Part shown: piece by piece, positions 56,424-64,000 of the stretch
Numbering within the stretch: position 1 is the stretch's first letter
How the letters are laid out: each line of letters begins with the position of its first letter
DNA from: Gemmatimonadota bacterium
GTDB taxonomy: Bacteria; JBHIER01; G020348925
Length of the DNA stretch: 64,000 nt
Assembly: GCA_020348925.1 (NCBI GenBank)
Contig: CP070758.1
Span: 2,830,218 to 2,894,217, forward strand
Reading direction: 5' to 3'
Notes under the pieces: model-generated
What the model was told of the DNA's origin: nothing
The model's input: only the letters and a program-made list of their open reading frames with translations
Databases searched by the model: none
Made by a program: the position numbers and the translations under genes

Positions 56424-58709
56424 ATGAAAAAATTTTTCCAATCAAACCTAAAATTCTTAATAGCTTATCTCGTTGTGATGTCCATCGCTGGTGTTGAAAT
56501 TTCAGAGGGAGTGCCGTCCGCCCCTCTCTCATCTCAAGGAAACACCGGGACAGACGTGGGAACAAATGAAAATCCCTATATCGTCCCTCGCACCAATGAT
56601 GATGTCACTATCGACGCTTTCCTTAAAGAGGAGGCTTGGCAAAACGCTCTGGTTATCGATCTCCCCTATGAAACGGATCCCGGTGAGAACATTCCGGCCC
56701 CTGTAAGAACAGATGCCCTGTTACTGTACGACGAGTCCCATCTGTATATCGGGTTCAAGGCCTACGACCCCGACCCCAAATTGATTCGGGCGCGGTATAC
56801 GGATCGAGATCAGATTTGGAATGATGATTATGTGCTCATTTTTCTGGACACCTTCAACGATGAGCGAAGGGCCTTCGCATTGAGAAGCAATCCCTTCGGA
56901 ATTCAGGCGGATGATATCCGGCTGCCTAACAGTGAGGCGATTAGCTGGGATGCCATCTACGAATCACAGGGCCGGATTACCGATTGGGGATATATAGTGG
57001 AATTGGCCATTCCCTTTCATCAGCTCCGGTTTCAGCGTAACAAAGAAAACCAGATCTGGGGTATTAACATTATGAGGTTTTATCCGAGAAGCGTACTTCA
57101 TGAGTTGAGTGCCGTTCCAATCGACAGAAATAATGACAGCATCCTGTCTCAGTTTATTAAAATCAGAAGCTTTCAAGATGTCAATCCCGGGCGGAACGTA
57201 GATGTTGTTCCTTCAGTAATAAGCGCTCAGACTGACCACCGGCCGGACTTTCCGGAAGGTGATATGAGTAAACTCAGCAGGGATTTTGAGGCCGGTGTTT
57301 CGGTCCGATGGGGTTTCACCCCGAACCTCACGCTCAGTGGAACATTGAATCCCGATTTCTCTCAAGTCGAAGCCGACGCGTACCAATTGGACATTAACCA
57401 GCCTTTTGCCTTATGGTATCCCGAAAAAAGGCCGTTTTTCCAAGAAAGCTCGGACTATTTCACGACCCTGAAAAGTGCTGTCTATACCAGAGTAATGCGC
57501 GATCCCCTGTGGGGGGCGAAACTGACGGGAAAGGAGGACAAAAATACTATCGGTGCTTACATAGTGGAGGATGAAATAACCAACCTGATTTTCCCGGGAA
57601 ATCAGGGATCTTCATCGTCTTCTCTTGATATGAATAACACATCAGCGGTCCTCCGATATAAAAGGGATCTCGGGCGCAGCTATACTCTGGGGCTGATGGC
57701 TACGGATCGGGAAGGAAAGGATTATTATAACCGCTTAATAGGATTGGACGGGGATATTCGTATCACCAATTCAGATCGTCTTCGTTTTCAGGCATTGGGT
57801 TCCAGTACCGCATATCCTGAGAACATCGCAGGTGAATTTGACCAGGACCGTGGTAATTTCAAAGACTATTTCGTTGCTCTGGAGTATGACCACAGTGCCC
57901 GAAACTGGGGCTGGTGGCTGGATTATGATGATGTAGGTCCTCAATTCCGGGCCGATCTCGGATTTGTTCCGATGGTTGATTACCGGAATGTGGAAGGAGG
58001 CGTGAATTACACCTGGTATGGGAAACCTGACAGTTGGTGGTCCTATTTCTATCTGAGCAGCGAGCTGAACTATTACGAAGATCATGACCACAATCCCCTG
58101 ATGAAAAACGCTTCACTGAATATCTCGTACGGAGGGATCATGCAATCCCATGCCCATGTTCAGGGCAATACAGTGGAAGAATCGTATGGCGGCAAAATCT
58201 TCAATTTGACGAATTTCAGCTCCTGTCTCGGTCTCAGGCCCACAGGGAACATATGGTTCCACACTCATTTTGTCTGGGGAGACCGTATCGATTACACGAA
58301 TACGAGACTCGGTAACAGATTCCGTTTTGATCCCGAGATCGATCTGAATCTCGGTCGTCACTTGAAACTGGGACTGTATCATCTCTATGAACGGATGACC
58401 GTGGATTCGAAACATCTCTATACGGCAAATATCAGTCAATTGTCGGTGGTGTATCATCTGAACGTCCGTACTTTGTTCCGTTCAATTGTCCAGTATGTGG
58501 ATTATGCCTACAATGTTCAAAACTACACGACGGATATTGACCCGGAGTACCGATATCTCTTCACGCAGTTTTTATTCTCGTACAAGATCAATCCCTTTAC
58601 GGTTTTTTTCCTGGGGTACAGTGATAACCATTTGGGAAACCAATCGTATGATCTGACACAGCAGGACCGGACCTTTTTCGTCAAGCTGGGATATGCCTGG
58701 ACACGATAG
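56424..58709 (+). CDS. DUF5916-like outer-membrane protein with CBM9-type N-terminal domain
   Basis: The 761-residue protein has a signal peptide (MKKFFQSNLKFLIAYLVVMSIAGVEISEG). A CBM9/DOMON-like beta-sandwich follows (about 55-230), with the usual VTIDAFLKEEAWQNA start, YDESHLYIGFKAYDPD and DDYVLIFLDTFNDERRAFALRSNPFG. The remaining 500 residues look like an outer-membrane beta-barrel with alternating aromatic strands (WYPEKRPFFQESSDYF, a DUF5916 family signature, and many short strands to a final FVKLGYAWTR). In FCB bacteria these proteins are linked to carbohydrate or peptide metabolism, but no substrate is proven. It opens the plus-strand block, under an operator-like palindrome, and two FG-GAP genes follow closely. 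Confidence 0.85.
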   Translation: MKKFFQSNLKFLIAYLVVMSIAGVEISEGVPSAPLSSQGNTGTDVGTNENPYIVPRTNDDVTIDAFLKEEAWQNALVIDLPYETDPGENIPAPVRTDALLLYDESHLYIGFKAYDPDPKLIRARYTDRDQIWNDDYVLIFLDTFNDERRAFALRSNPFGIQADDIRLPNSEAISWDAIYESQGRITDWGYIVELAIPFHQLRFQRNKENQIWGINIMRFYPRSVLHELSAVPIDRNNDSILSQFIKIRSFQDVNPGRNVDVVPSVISAQTDHRPDFPEGDMSKLSRDFEAGVSVRWGFTPNLTLSGTLNPDFSQVEADAYQLDINQPFALWYPEKRPFFQESSDYFTTLKSAVYTRVMRDPLWGAKLTGKEDKNTIGAYIVEDEITNLIFPGNQGSSSSSLDMNNTSAVLRYKRDLGRSYTLGLMATDREGKDYYNRLIGLDGDIRITNSDRLRFQALGSSTAYPENIAGEFDQDRGNFKDYFVALEYDHSARNWGWWLDYDDVGPQFRADLGFVPMVDYRNVEGGVNYTWYGKPDSWWSYFYLSSELNYYEDHDHNPLMKNASLNISYGGIMQSHAHVQGNTVEESYGGKIFNLTNFSSCLGLRPTGNIWFHTHFVWGDRIDYTNTRLGNRFRFDPEIDLNLGRHLKLGLYHLYERMTVDSKHLYTANISQLSVVYHLNVRTLFRSIVQYVDYAYNVQNYTTDIDPEYRYLFTQFLFSYKINPFTVFFLGYSDNHLGNQSYDLTQQDRTFFVKLGYAWTR

Positions 58710-58784
58710 TTGAGGGTGAAACATTTACGGATCGTACTTGTCTCATGGTGCAGGTCGAAACACTATCACATGGAGGTCAAATTC

Positions 58785-60962
58785 ATGATAATGAATAGGA
58801 TTGTGTTCTCTCTCATAAGGTCCCCGTTTTTATGGACACTTCTCCCGCTACTTCTGCCGCAGATCTCCCACCCCACAACACTACACCCCATCTCTTTCCA
58901 GAAAAGTGAACAGGTCTTTCCGGGTGCGGAAACCTATCAAATTGCCCTCGGCGATGTGGACGGCGACGGTGATCTGGATGCCCTTTTTGCCAACATGGGG
59001 TTCAATTTCAGCGCCCTCTGGCTGAACGACGGCAGCGGGTACTTTGTCAACTCTGGCCAGCTTCTGACTCAGCAGGGGCACGGCGTCGGACTGGGCGACC
59101 TGGACGGTGACGGCGATCTCGATGCCTTCATAACCTGTGCCAACTATGGCAGTAACAACAACTGGTATTTTAAGCCGAGCAAAATATACTTCAACGATGG
59201 TACCGGTCTTTTTGTTGACTCTGGACAGGATCTGGGTGATACGGAGGACAGCGGAAACGGTGTGCATCTCCTCGATATCGACACTGATGGTGATCTTGAC
59301 GTTCATATTTATTACTATCACCTGGAGTACACGTATTATCACATAATTTATCTCAACGATGGGAACGGACAGTTTTATGAGAGTGACATCACCATTCCAA
59401 ATGGAACGGAGCTGGCTTGGGGCGATCTGGACGGTGACGAGGATATCGACGTGTTTGTGAGGGAGTTCGACGTCGGCTTCCGTACGATGACTAATGACGG
59501 GCATGGACTTTTTACTGAGCTATGGCAGATATCTGACAGTACGGTCGTGGCCGGTGATGTCGGTCTCGGCGATTTTGACGGAGATGGCGATCTTGATGCC
59601 CTCATTGGAACGGGGAACTGGGAGCGGAACGATTCGACGAAAGTTTTTTTCAACGACGGTACTGGCCGGTTCGAAGAGGGCGGTCAGAGGCTCAACCCAA
59701 CGCAGTGGGCAAATTTTCTACTGGGAGATCTGAATAACGATGGTACGGTGGATGCCTTCGTGAACAATATCCTCCTGCCCAACGAAGTATGGTTGAACGA
59801 TGGTCAGGGCAACTTCATCGATTCCGGGCTGCGATTGAGTGGAAATGAACCAAGCAGCAAAGGTTCCCTGGGAGACCTGGACGCCGACGGTGACCTCGAC
59901 GTATTCGTTTCCTATTTCGGACGAGGCTCCAGTTCGGTCTGGTTCAATGAAACGGAGCCCACGGAATTCTCTGGACCGTATGTGGGTCAGGATCCTCCGG
60001 GTCTGACTCCCGAAATATTCGCCCCGGGATTCATATCCACCGACGGAGACCACACCCGCGAATCTGATATCACGTTCTGGCCCGATGGCCTCGGATGCCT
60101 TTTTGCCCGTTACGTCGAGGGTATGTCTGACTATACTATCTATGAGACAAAGGAAGTGGATGGAATCTGGGTCGATCCCTTCGTCTCGGAGCTCTTTGGC
60201 GACTATGATGTGTTCGAGCCGGGAATTTCTCCCGACGGCCAAAAGATCTTCTTCTCGTCTACTACCCTGACGCCACCATCGGGACCATCGGGACAGGTGC
60301 TGAACATCTGGTACATCGAACAAGCCGACACTGGGTGGAGCGAGCCAATATATTTTGGCTATGATATCTATGCCTCAGCTACCCTTGACGGGACAGTCTA
60401 TTTTACCCAGAGAATCGGGGGAAAAGATCATATCGTCAGAAGGCGCATGATCGGTGGTGAATACCAACCTCAGGAGATCGTCCCTTCACCGGTTTATTCC
60501 CCATACGAGGACACCCACCCCTGCATCGCTCTTGATGAGAGCTATCTCATCTTCGACTCTGAAGACAGGCCGCGGATCAATGACTGCCCTCTCTTTATCA
60601 GTTTCCGTGATTCTAACGATACATGGACGGAGCCCGTCAATATGGGCAGCCTGATACCCATGAATGCCGCCCTGGCCAGGATCTCCCCTGACGGGCAATA
60701 TCTTTTCTTCAAAAGCGAAGGGGATATCTACTGGGTCGATGCCCGGATTATCGAACATCTGAAGCCTCATGAGACCTGCTGTGAGTGTGCGGACTGTAAC
60801 GAAGACGGCTCAGTCGATATTTTGGATGCCTTGTGGGAGGTCAACTGCATTCTGGGAATAAATCCGCCACCATGCTCCTGCGACTGTAATCAGGACGGGT
60901 CCAATGATGTTTTGGATGTCTTATGTATTGTCAATATCATTCTCGAGGGTTTCTGCCCATAA
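58785..60962 (+). CDS. Secreted FG-GAP/PD40 propeller protein with cysteine-rich dockerin
   Basis: The 725-residue protein starts at ATG 58785 (GGAGG upstream), with a signal peptide (IVFSLIRSPFLWTLLPLLLP). FG-GAP/VCBS repeats follow (about 45-410; DVDGDGDLDALFAN, VWLNDGQGNFIDSG and similar). A WD40-like PD40 propeller part comes next (about 440-660; PDGLGCLFARY, SPDGQKIFFSSTT, SPDGQYLFFKSEGD), as in TolB-like proteins. The end is a dockerin variant rich in cysteine ([19 protein letters not shown] and PCSCDCNQDGSNDVLDVL, closing EGFCP). No CTD. It lies 75 bases behind the DUF5916-like gene and is likely in the same operon. Confidence 0.87.
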   Translation: MIMNRIVFSLIRSPFLWTLLPLLLPQISHPTTLHPISFQKSEQVFPGAETYQIALGDVDGDGDLDALFANMGFNFSALWLNDGSGYFVNSGQLLTQQGHGVGLGDLDGDGDLDAFITCANYGSNNNWYFKPSKIYFNDGTGLFVDSGQDLGDTEDSGNGVHLLDIDTDGDLDVHIYYYHLEYTYYHIIYLNDGNGQFYESDITIPNGTELAWGDLDGDEDIDVFVREFDVGFRTMTNDGHGLFTELWQISDSTVVAGDVGLGDFDGDGDLDALIGTGNWERNDSTKVFFNDGTGRFEEGGQRLNPTQWANFLLGDLNNDGTVDAFVNNILLPNEVWLNDGQGNFIDSGLRLSGNEPSSKGSLGDLDADGDLDVFVSYFGRGSSSVWFNETEPTEFSGPYVGQDPPGLTPEIFAPGFISTDGDHTRESDITFWPDGLGCLFARYVEGMSDYTIYETKEVDGIWVDPFVSELFGDYDVFEPGISPDGQKIFFSSTTLTPPSGPSGQVLNIWYIEQADTGWSEPIYFGYDIYASATLDGTVYFTQRIGGKDHIVRRRMIGGEYQPQEIVPSPVYSPYEDTHPCIALDESYLIFDSEDRPRINDCPLFISFRDSNDTWTEPVNMGSLIPMNAALARISPDGQYLFFKSEGDIYWVDARIIEHLKPHETCCECADCNEDGSVDILDALWEVNCILGINPPPCSCDCNQDGSNDVLDVLCIVNIILEGFCP

Positions 60963-61026
60963 ATGATATGTCTACATAATTCATGCCATTGTCAGGAACG
61001 ACATTTCTCAACTTTGGGAGAACGAT

Positions 61027-62340
61027 ATGAGGAAGAGGCACACGTGTCTCGCGATCCTACCGTTTGTACTGCTTCAGGTATATCAAGCTGAAACACAAAC
61101 ATACACTACGACCAGGGATTCATCAATCATTTCTTTCATCGACAGTGGTCAGATGCTTGATGATTTTGACTGCCTCGGCATCGAATTGGGCGATGTCGAC
61201 GGCGATTACGACCTCGATGCTTTTCTGACGAACGGTCAGGGCTCCAGCAAAGTCTGGCTCAACGACGGACACGGGATCTTTACCGACAGCGGCCAGAATT
61301 TTAGCGGCACTATCGGTCACGGCGTCGCCCTGAATGACCTGGATGCTGACGGAGACCTCGACGCCTACCTTGTCTTCAATGGATCCCAGGACAGGGTTCT
61401 GTTCAACGACGGGAGCGGTACCTTCACCGACAGCGGTCAGCGTCTCGGTAATGCCAATGACTGGGGGACAACGGTCTCCAGCGGTGATATCGACGGAGAC
61501 AACGATATTGATATCCTCGTCACGAACTATCAGCATCCGAACCGGATATGGTTGAACGACGGGAGTGGCCAATTTATTCCAGGCGACACAACCATAGGCG
61601 GGACAAACAGTGGCGCCATGCCCCTGGGGGATGTTGATGACGACGGTGATCTCGATGTGCTTGTGACCTATGTCAATAATCCTGACAAAGTATGGCTGAA
61701 CGACAGCAACGGACATTTTACTGACAGCGGCCAGAATCTGGGTGGTGTCGAAGGCTGGGGACACGCAGCCCTGGGCGATCTTGACGGCGACGGCGATCTC
61801 GATGCTTTTATCAACAATTCAGTCTACGGAAGTAAGGTGTGGTTGAATGACGGCTCGGGCACATTTACCGAACATGGAGAGTATTTCGGCGTACATACCG
61901 CCAATGTGGTCCTGGGGGATGTGGACCTTGATGGCGATCTCGACGCCTGCACCGTTTTCAGAATGGGACAGAACGATGTCTGGATTAACAACGGCACGGG
62001 CAACTTTACCTCAGCTGGTCCTCTTTTAGGCGTAAGGGGCGGTCTGCGCGTCTCCCTGGGCGACCTCGACAACGACGGCGATCCCGATGCCATTGTCGGA
62101 AACGAAGTCGGCTACGGAGGTACGAAGGTTTATCTCAACGAGACAAATGTGACCTGCTGTGACTGTGCGGATTGTAACGAAGACGGAACAGTAAATGTCC
62201 TTGATGTCATCTCAGTGGTCAATTGTATTCTGGGAATAACACCACTCCCCTGCTCCTGCGACTGCAACCGCGACGGAGCATACAACATCCTGGATGGCTT
62301 GTGCATAGTGAACGTCATTCTGAATGGTTCGTGCCCATAA
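61027..62340 (+). CDS. Secreted FG-GAP protein with cysteine-rich dockerin
   Basis: The 437-residue protein has a short signal peptide (MRKRHTCLAILPFVLLQVYQAETQ) followed by about seven FG-GAP/VCBS repeats (GDVDGDYDLDAFLTN, KVWLNDGHGIFTDSGQ and similar) that fill about 35-375. The last 60 residues are a cysteine-rich dockerin-like pair (CCDCADCNEDGTVNVLDVI, CSCDCNRDGAYNILDGL, ending NGSCP), almost the same as in the preceding gene. No CTD or linker is present. It has no PD40 part and is a shorter relative of the 58785 protein. It follows 64 bases behind that gene in the same direction and fits the same transcript. Function is probably binding. Confidence 0.9.
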   Translation: MRKRHTCLAILPFVLLQVYQAETQTYTTTRDSSIISFIDSGQMLDDFDCLGIELGDVDGDYDLDAFLTNGQGSSKVWLNDGHGIFTDSGQNFSGTIGHGVALNDLDADGDLDAYLVFNGSQDRVLFNDGSGTFTDSGQRLGNANDWGTTVSSGDIDGDNDIDILVTNYQHPNRIWLNDGSGQFIPGDTTIGGTNSGAMPLGDVDDDGDLDVLVTYVNNPDKVWLNDSNGHFTDSGQNLGGVEGWGHAALGDLDGDGDLDAFINNSVYGSKVWLNDGSGTFTEHGEYFGVHTANVVLGDVDLDGDLDACTVFRMGQNDVWINNGTGNFTSAGPLLGVRGGLRVSLGDLDNDGDPDAIVGNEVGYGGTKVYLNETNVTCCDCADCNEDGTVNVLDVISVVNCILGITPLPCSCDCNRDGAYNILDGLCIVNVILNGSCP

Positions 62341-62398
62341 ACCATTGGTATACTATCTGAAAGAAGAAACCTGAAATCTGAAGGGAGCGGAGCGCATA

Positions 62399-64000
62399 AT
62401 GATCAGGATCTGTGCGATCTTTGAATACATACTCTTGTTACTCATCGTCGTCAGCAGCCAAATCTTCAGTCAACCGAAGTTTACGGATCAGGACCCGAAC
62501 TGCATAAAATTAGGTCAGGAATCTGAGATATTGGAGCCAGCAATCGATTTTTTGGAATATGCCCCTACGATCGACGGTATTCTGGATGAGACTGGAGAAC
62601 AATTGCCTCTGAGAGGATTCAACTATGTCAGATTTCATGCTGAAGAAACATTCTCTACCGTGCCCCTTCACTACAGGCTTGGCTATGGAACGGAATTTTT
62701 ATATGTATACGTAGAAGTCGATCATGATCAAATGTTTTACAACGACCGTGCCTTCCAGAATGGCGACGGATTTCAAGTGTTAATTGCGAAACCCCAAAAA
62801 AACGATGAGCGTACTGACGAGTTTTATGTCATCGCCTGTTCAGCGGTGAATCGAAAAAATCTTGAATGGACGAAGAGAATCATTTTTGTCAATAATATTT
62901 ATAATCTCTTTGTTCCTCTCAGCGAGGACGCAAAAATGGAGTATCATGATACGGGGGAAAAGTTCTCGTTTGAACTGTTACTTCCTTGGAAGGACATTCC
63001 TCCTTTTCATCCCTGGCTATCGGATGATATCGGATTTAACTTAAAATTTGTAAAGGCTTTTCAAGATCAACCCACCAGTGATTATTATGTCTATCCTGAC
63101 CGTGATATGGCACAAGAAAATAAGATGCCTCTGTATTGTCACTTGAAATTTGCCGAGCCTGAGATCGGAAACAATATTCAACATTTTATTCAACTGGGTA
63201 GAAATCATATTTATGAAGGTGATGAGTTTGGCATCCACATCGTTACATTGACATCGGAGAAAGTGAGGCAAACGGTCAATGTTTCAGTCTATTCCATTGA
63301 AAACGATCTCATCTTGAATACCTCTAAATCATTCTATACACAGCCGGGGCTCGATAGAACCTATTCGAAAATGGATGAGGTTTCTTCTCTCCCCACCGGA
63401 CAATACACCATACAATGGGAAACTGCGATTGATGCAGTGAAAGGGGAAGATCAACTGACAATTTTCAATACATTTCATTCAGACGAGATCAAATTGCGTC
63501 TGAGAAATTCGAGGCATCGGATATCGAAAGGAAGCTATGAGACTCTCTTCTACAGTATTGAAAGAGCACAAGATTTCTTAGCGTCCCTCAGACCGTATGA
63601 ATCGGCTCCGAATACACGCGACAGAATTGAGCAATTGGTGAAAAATATCAATAACGCCTCATCAGGAATAGATGTCATTGCAACACATACTGGCGTTCTC
63701 AGAAGAGCATTCCAGTCGAAAGTCGACAGCACCTACCAACCGTATTGCGTGAGAATTCCTGAACATATCGATCGCTCACGAAAATATCCGTTAATCGTAT
63801 TTTTACATGGGAGCGGATCGGACGAAACGGACTTGTTCGGGTTTTCATTTCTCAATAATGGAGAATGCATTGAATTAGGCCCCTTCGCCAGAGGTCGCTC
63901 GAATTTTTACTGCACCGACAATGCCCAGGAAGATATTGCGGAAGCCATTGATGCGGTCATCGAAAATTATCCGGTCGATACCGACAATATTATTCTCACC
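62399..64000 (+). CDS. CBM9-like/alpha-beta hydrolase (esterase-type) protein, cut by window end
   Basis: The frame from ATG 62399 stays open for 534 codons to the window edge, so the gene is partial. A signal peptide (MIRICAIFEYILLLLIVVSSQIFS) precedes a CBM9-like domain (about 55-240; APTIDGILDETGEQ and VYVEVDHDQMFYNDR). A middle segment follows, and from about residue 440 an alpha/beta-hydrolase core of the esterase or prolyl oligopeptidase kind: YPLIVFLHGSGSDE with the HGSGS oxyanion loop at 470-474, then a helix AIDAVIENYPVDTDNIILT just before where a GxSxG nucleophile should come. Substrate unknown; an exported polysaccharide esterase is possible. It follows the FG-GAP gene after 58 bases and may belong to its operon. 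Confidence 0.85.
   Translation, partial: MIRICAIFEYILLLLIVVSSQIFSQPKFTDQDPNCIKLGQESEILEPAIDFLEYAPTIDGILDETGEQLPLRGFNYVRFHAEETFSTVPLHYRLGYGTEFLYVYVEVDHDQMFYNDRAFQNGDGFQVLIAKPQKNDERTDEFYVIACSAVNRKNLEWTKRIIFVNNIYNLFVPLSEDAKMEYHDTGEKFSFELLLPWKDIPPFHPWLSDDIGFNLKFVKAFQDQPTSDYYVYPDRDMAQENKMPLYCHLKFAEPEIGNNIQHFIQLGRNHIYEGDEFGIHIVTLTSEKVRQTVNVSVYSIENDLILNTSKSFYTQPGLDRTYSKMDEVSSLPTGQYTIQWETAIDAVKGEDQLTIFNTFHSDEIKLRLRNSRHRISKGSYETLFYSIERAQDFLASLRPYESAPNTRDRIEQLVKNINNASSGIDVIATHTGVLRRAFQSKVDSTYQPYCVRIPEHIDRSRKYPLIVFLHGSGSDETDLFGFSFLNNGECIELGPFARGRSNFYCTDNAQEDIAEAIDAVIENYPVDTDNIILT

Overview
The window looks like chromosomal DNA from a bacterium of the Fibrobacterota-Chlorobiota-Bacteroidota (FCB) superphylum, probably an uncultured lineage of the KSB1, Marinimicrobia, Zixibacteria or Latescibacterota kind. 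The pointers are type IX secretion C-terminal sorting domains (CTDs, with the YPNPFNP box and a GVYFYRL...MLLLK ending) on eight exported proteins, dockerin type I domains on sixteen, and thrombospondin type 3 (TSP3) calcium repeats. Most exported genes have strong AGGAGG ribosome-binding sites, which are unusual in Bacteroidota proper. The phylum cannot be fixed from this window. No rRNA, tRNA, CRISPR array, integrase or transposase was seen.

Layout. 0.4-11 kb: CTD-bearing exported proteins (376, 4403, 7097) mixed with small cytosolic genes (FMN reductase-like flavoprotein, SnoaL-like protein, GNAT acetyltransferase, small membrane protein) and a LysR regulator divergent from a receiver-like protein. 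11-31 kb: a minus-strand run of seven large secreted proteins. Six combine a variable head (metallo-beta-lactamase fold, FG-GAP/VCBS propeller, DJ-1/PfpI plus propeller, or NHL propeller) with a shared tail of PKD, LamG, TSP3 and dockerin, with or without a CTD. The seventh is a beta-helix/dockerin gene broken by an in-frame amber codon. 31-41 kb: a membrane AraC regulator, an alkaline phosphatase-superfamily lipoprotein, an unusual serine beta-lactamase/TSP3/dockerin/M23 peptidase fusion, an FG-GAP/UnbV/TSP3/dockerin protein, a zinc protease-like protein and a DinB-like protein. 41-49 kb: another FG-GAP/UnbV/TSP3/dockerin protein and two beta-helix/dockerin/CTD paralogues. 49-56 kb: signalling genes, namely an ECF sigma factor, a lone receiver, a NarL-type regulator overlapping its PAS histidine kinase, and a PAS-only protein. 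56-64 kb, plus strand: a DUF5916-like outer-membrane protein behind a clean palindromic operator candidate, two FG-GAP proteins with a cysteine-rich dockerin, and a CBM9-like/esterase protein that runs off the window edge.

How it fits together (inference). The region reads as a surface-display locus. Many binding or enzymatic heads are mounted on a common calcium-binding, disulphide-containing stalk that ends in a dockerin. In the six proteins with both dockerin and CTD, a conserved helical linker sits between the two. In the ten dockerin proteins without a CTD, the linker is also missing. Neighbouring tails are mosaics of near-identical DNA, which suggests ongoing recombination that swaps tails between heads. 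No cohesin partner and no type IX secretion machinery gene is in the window.
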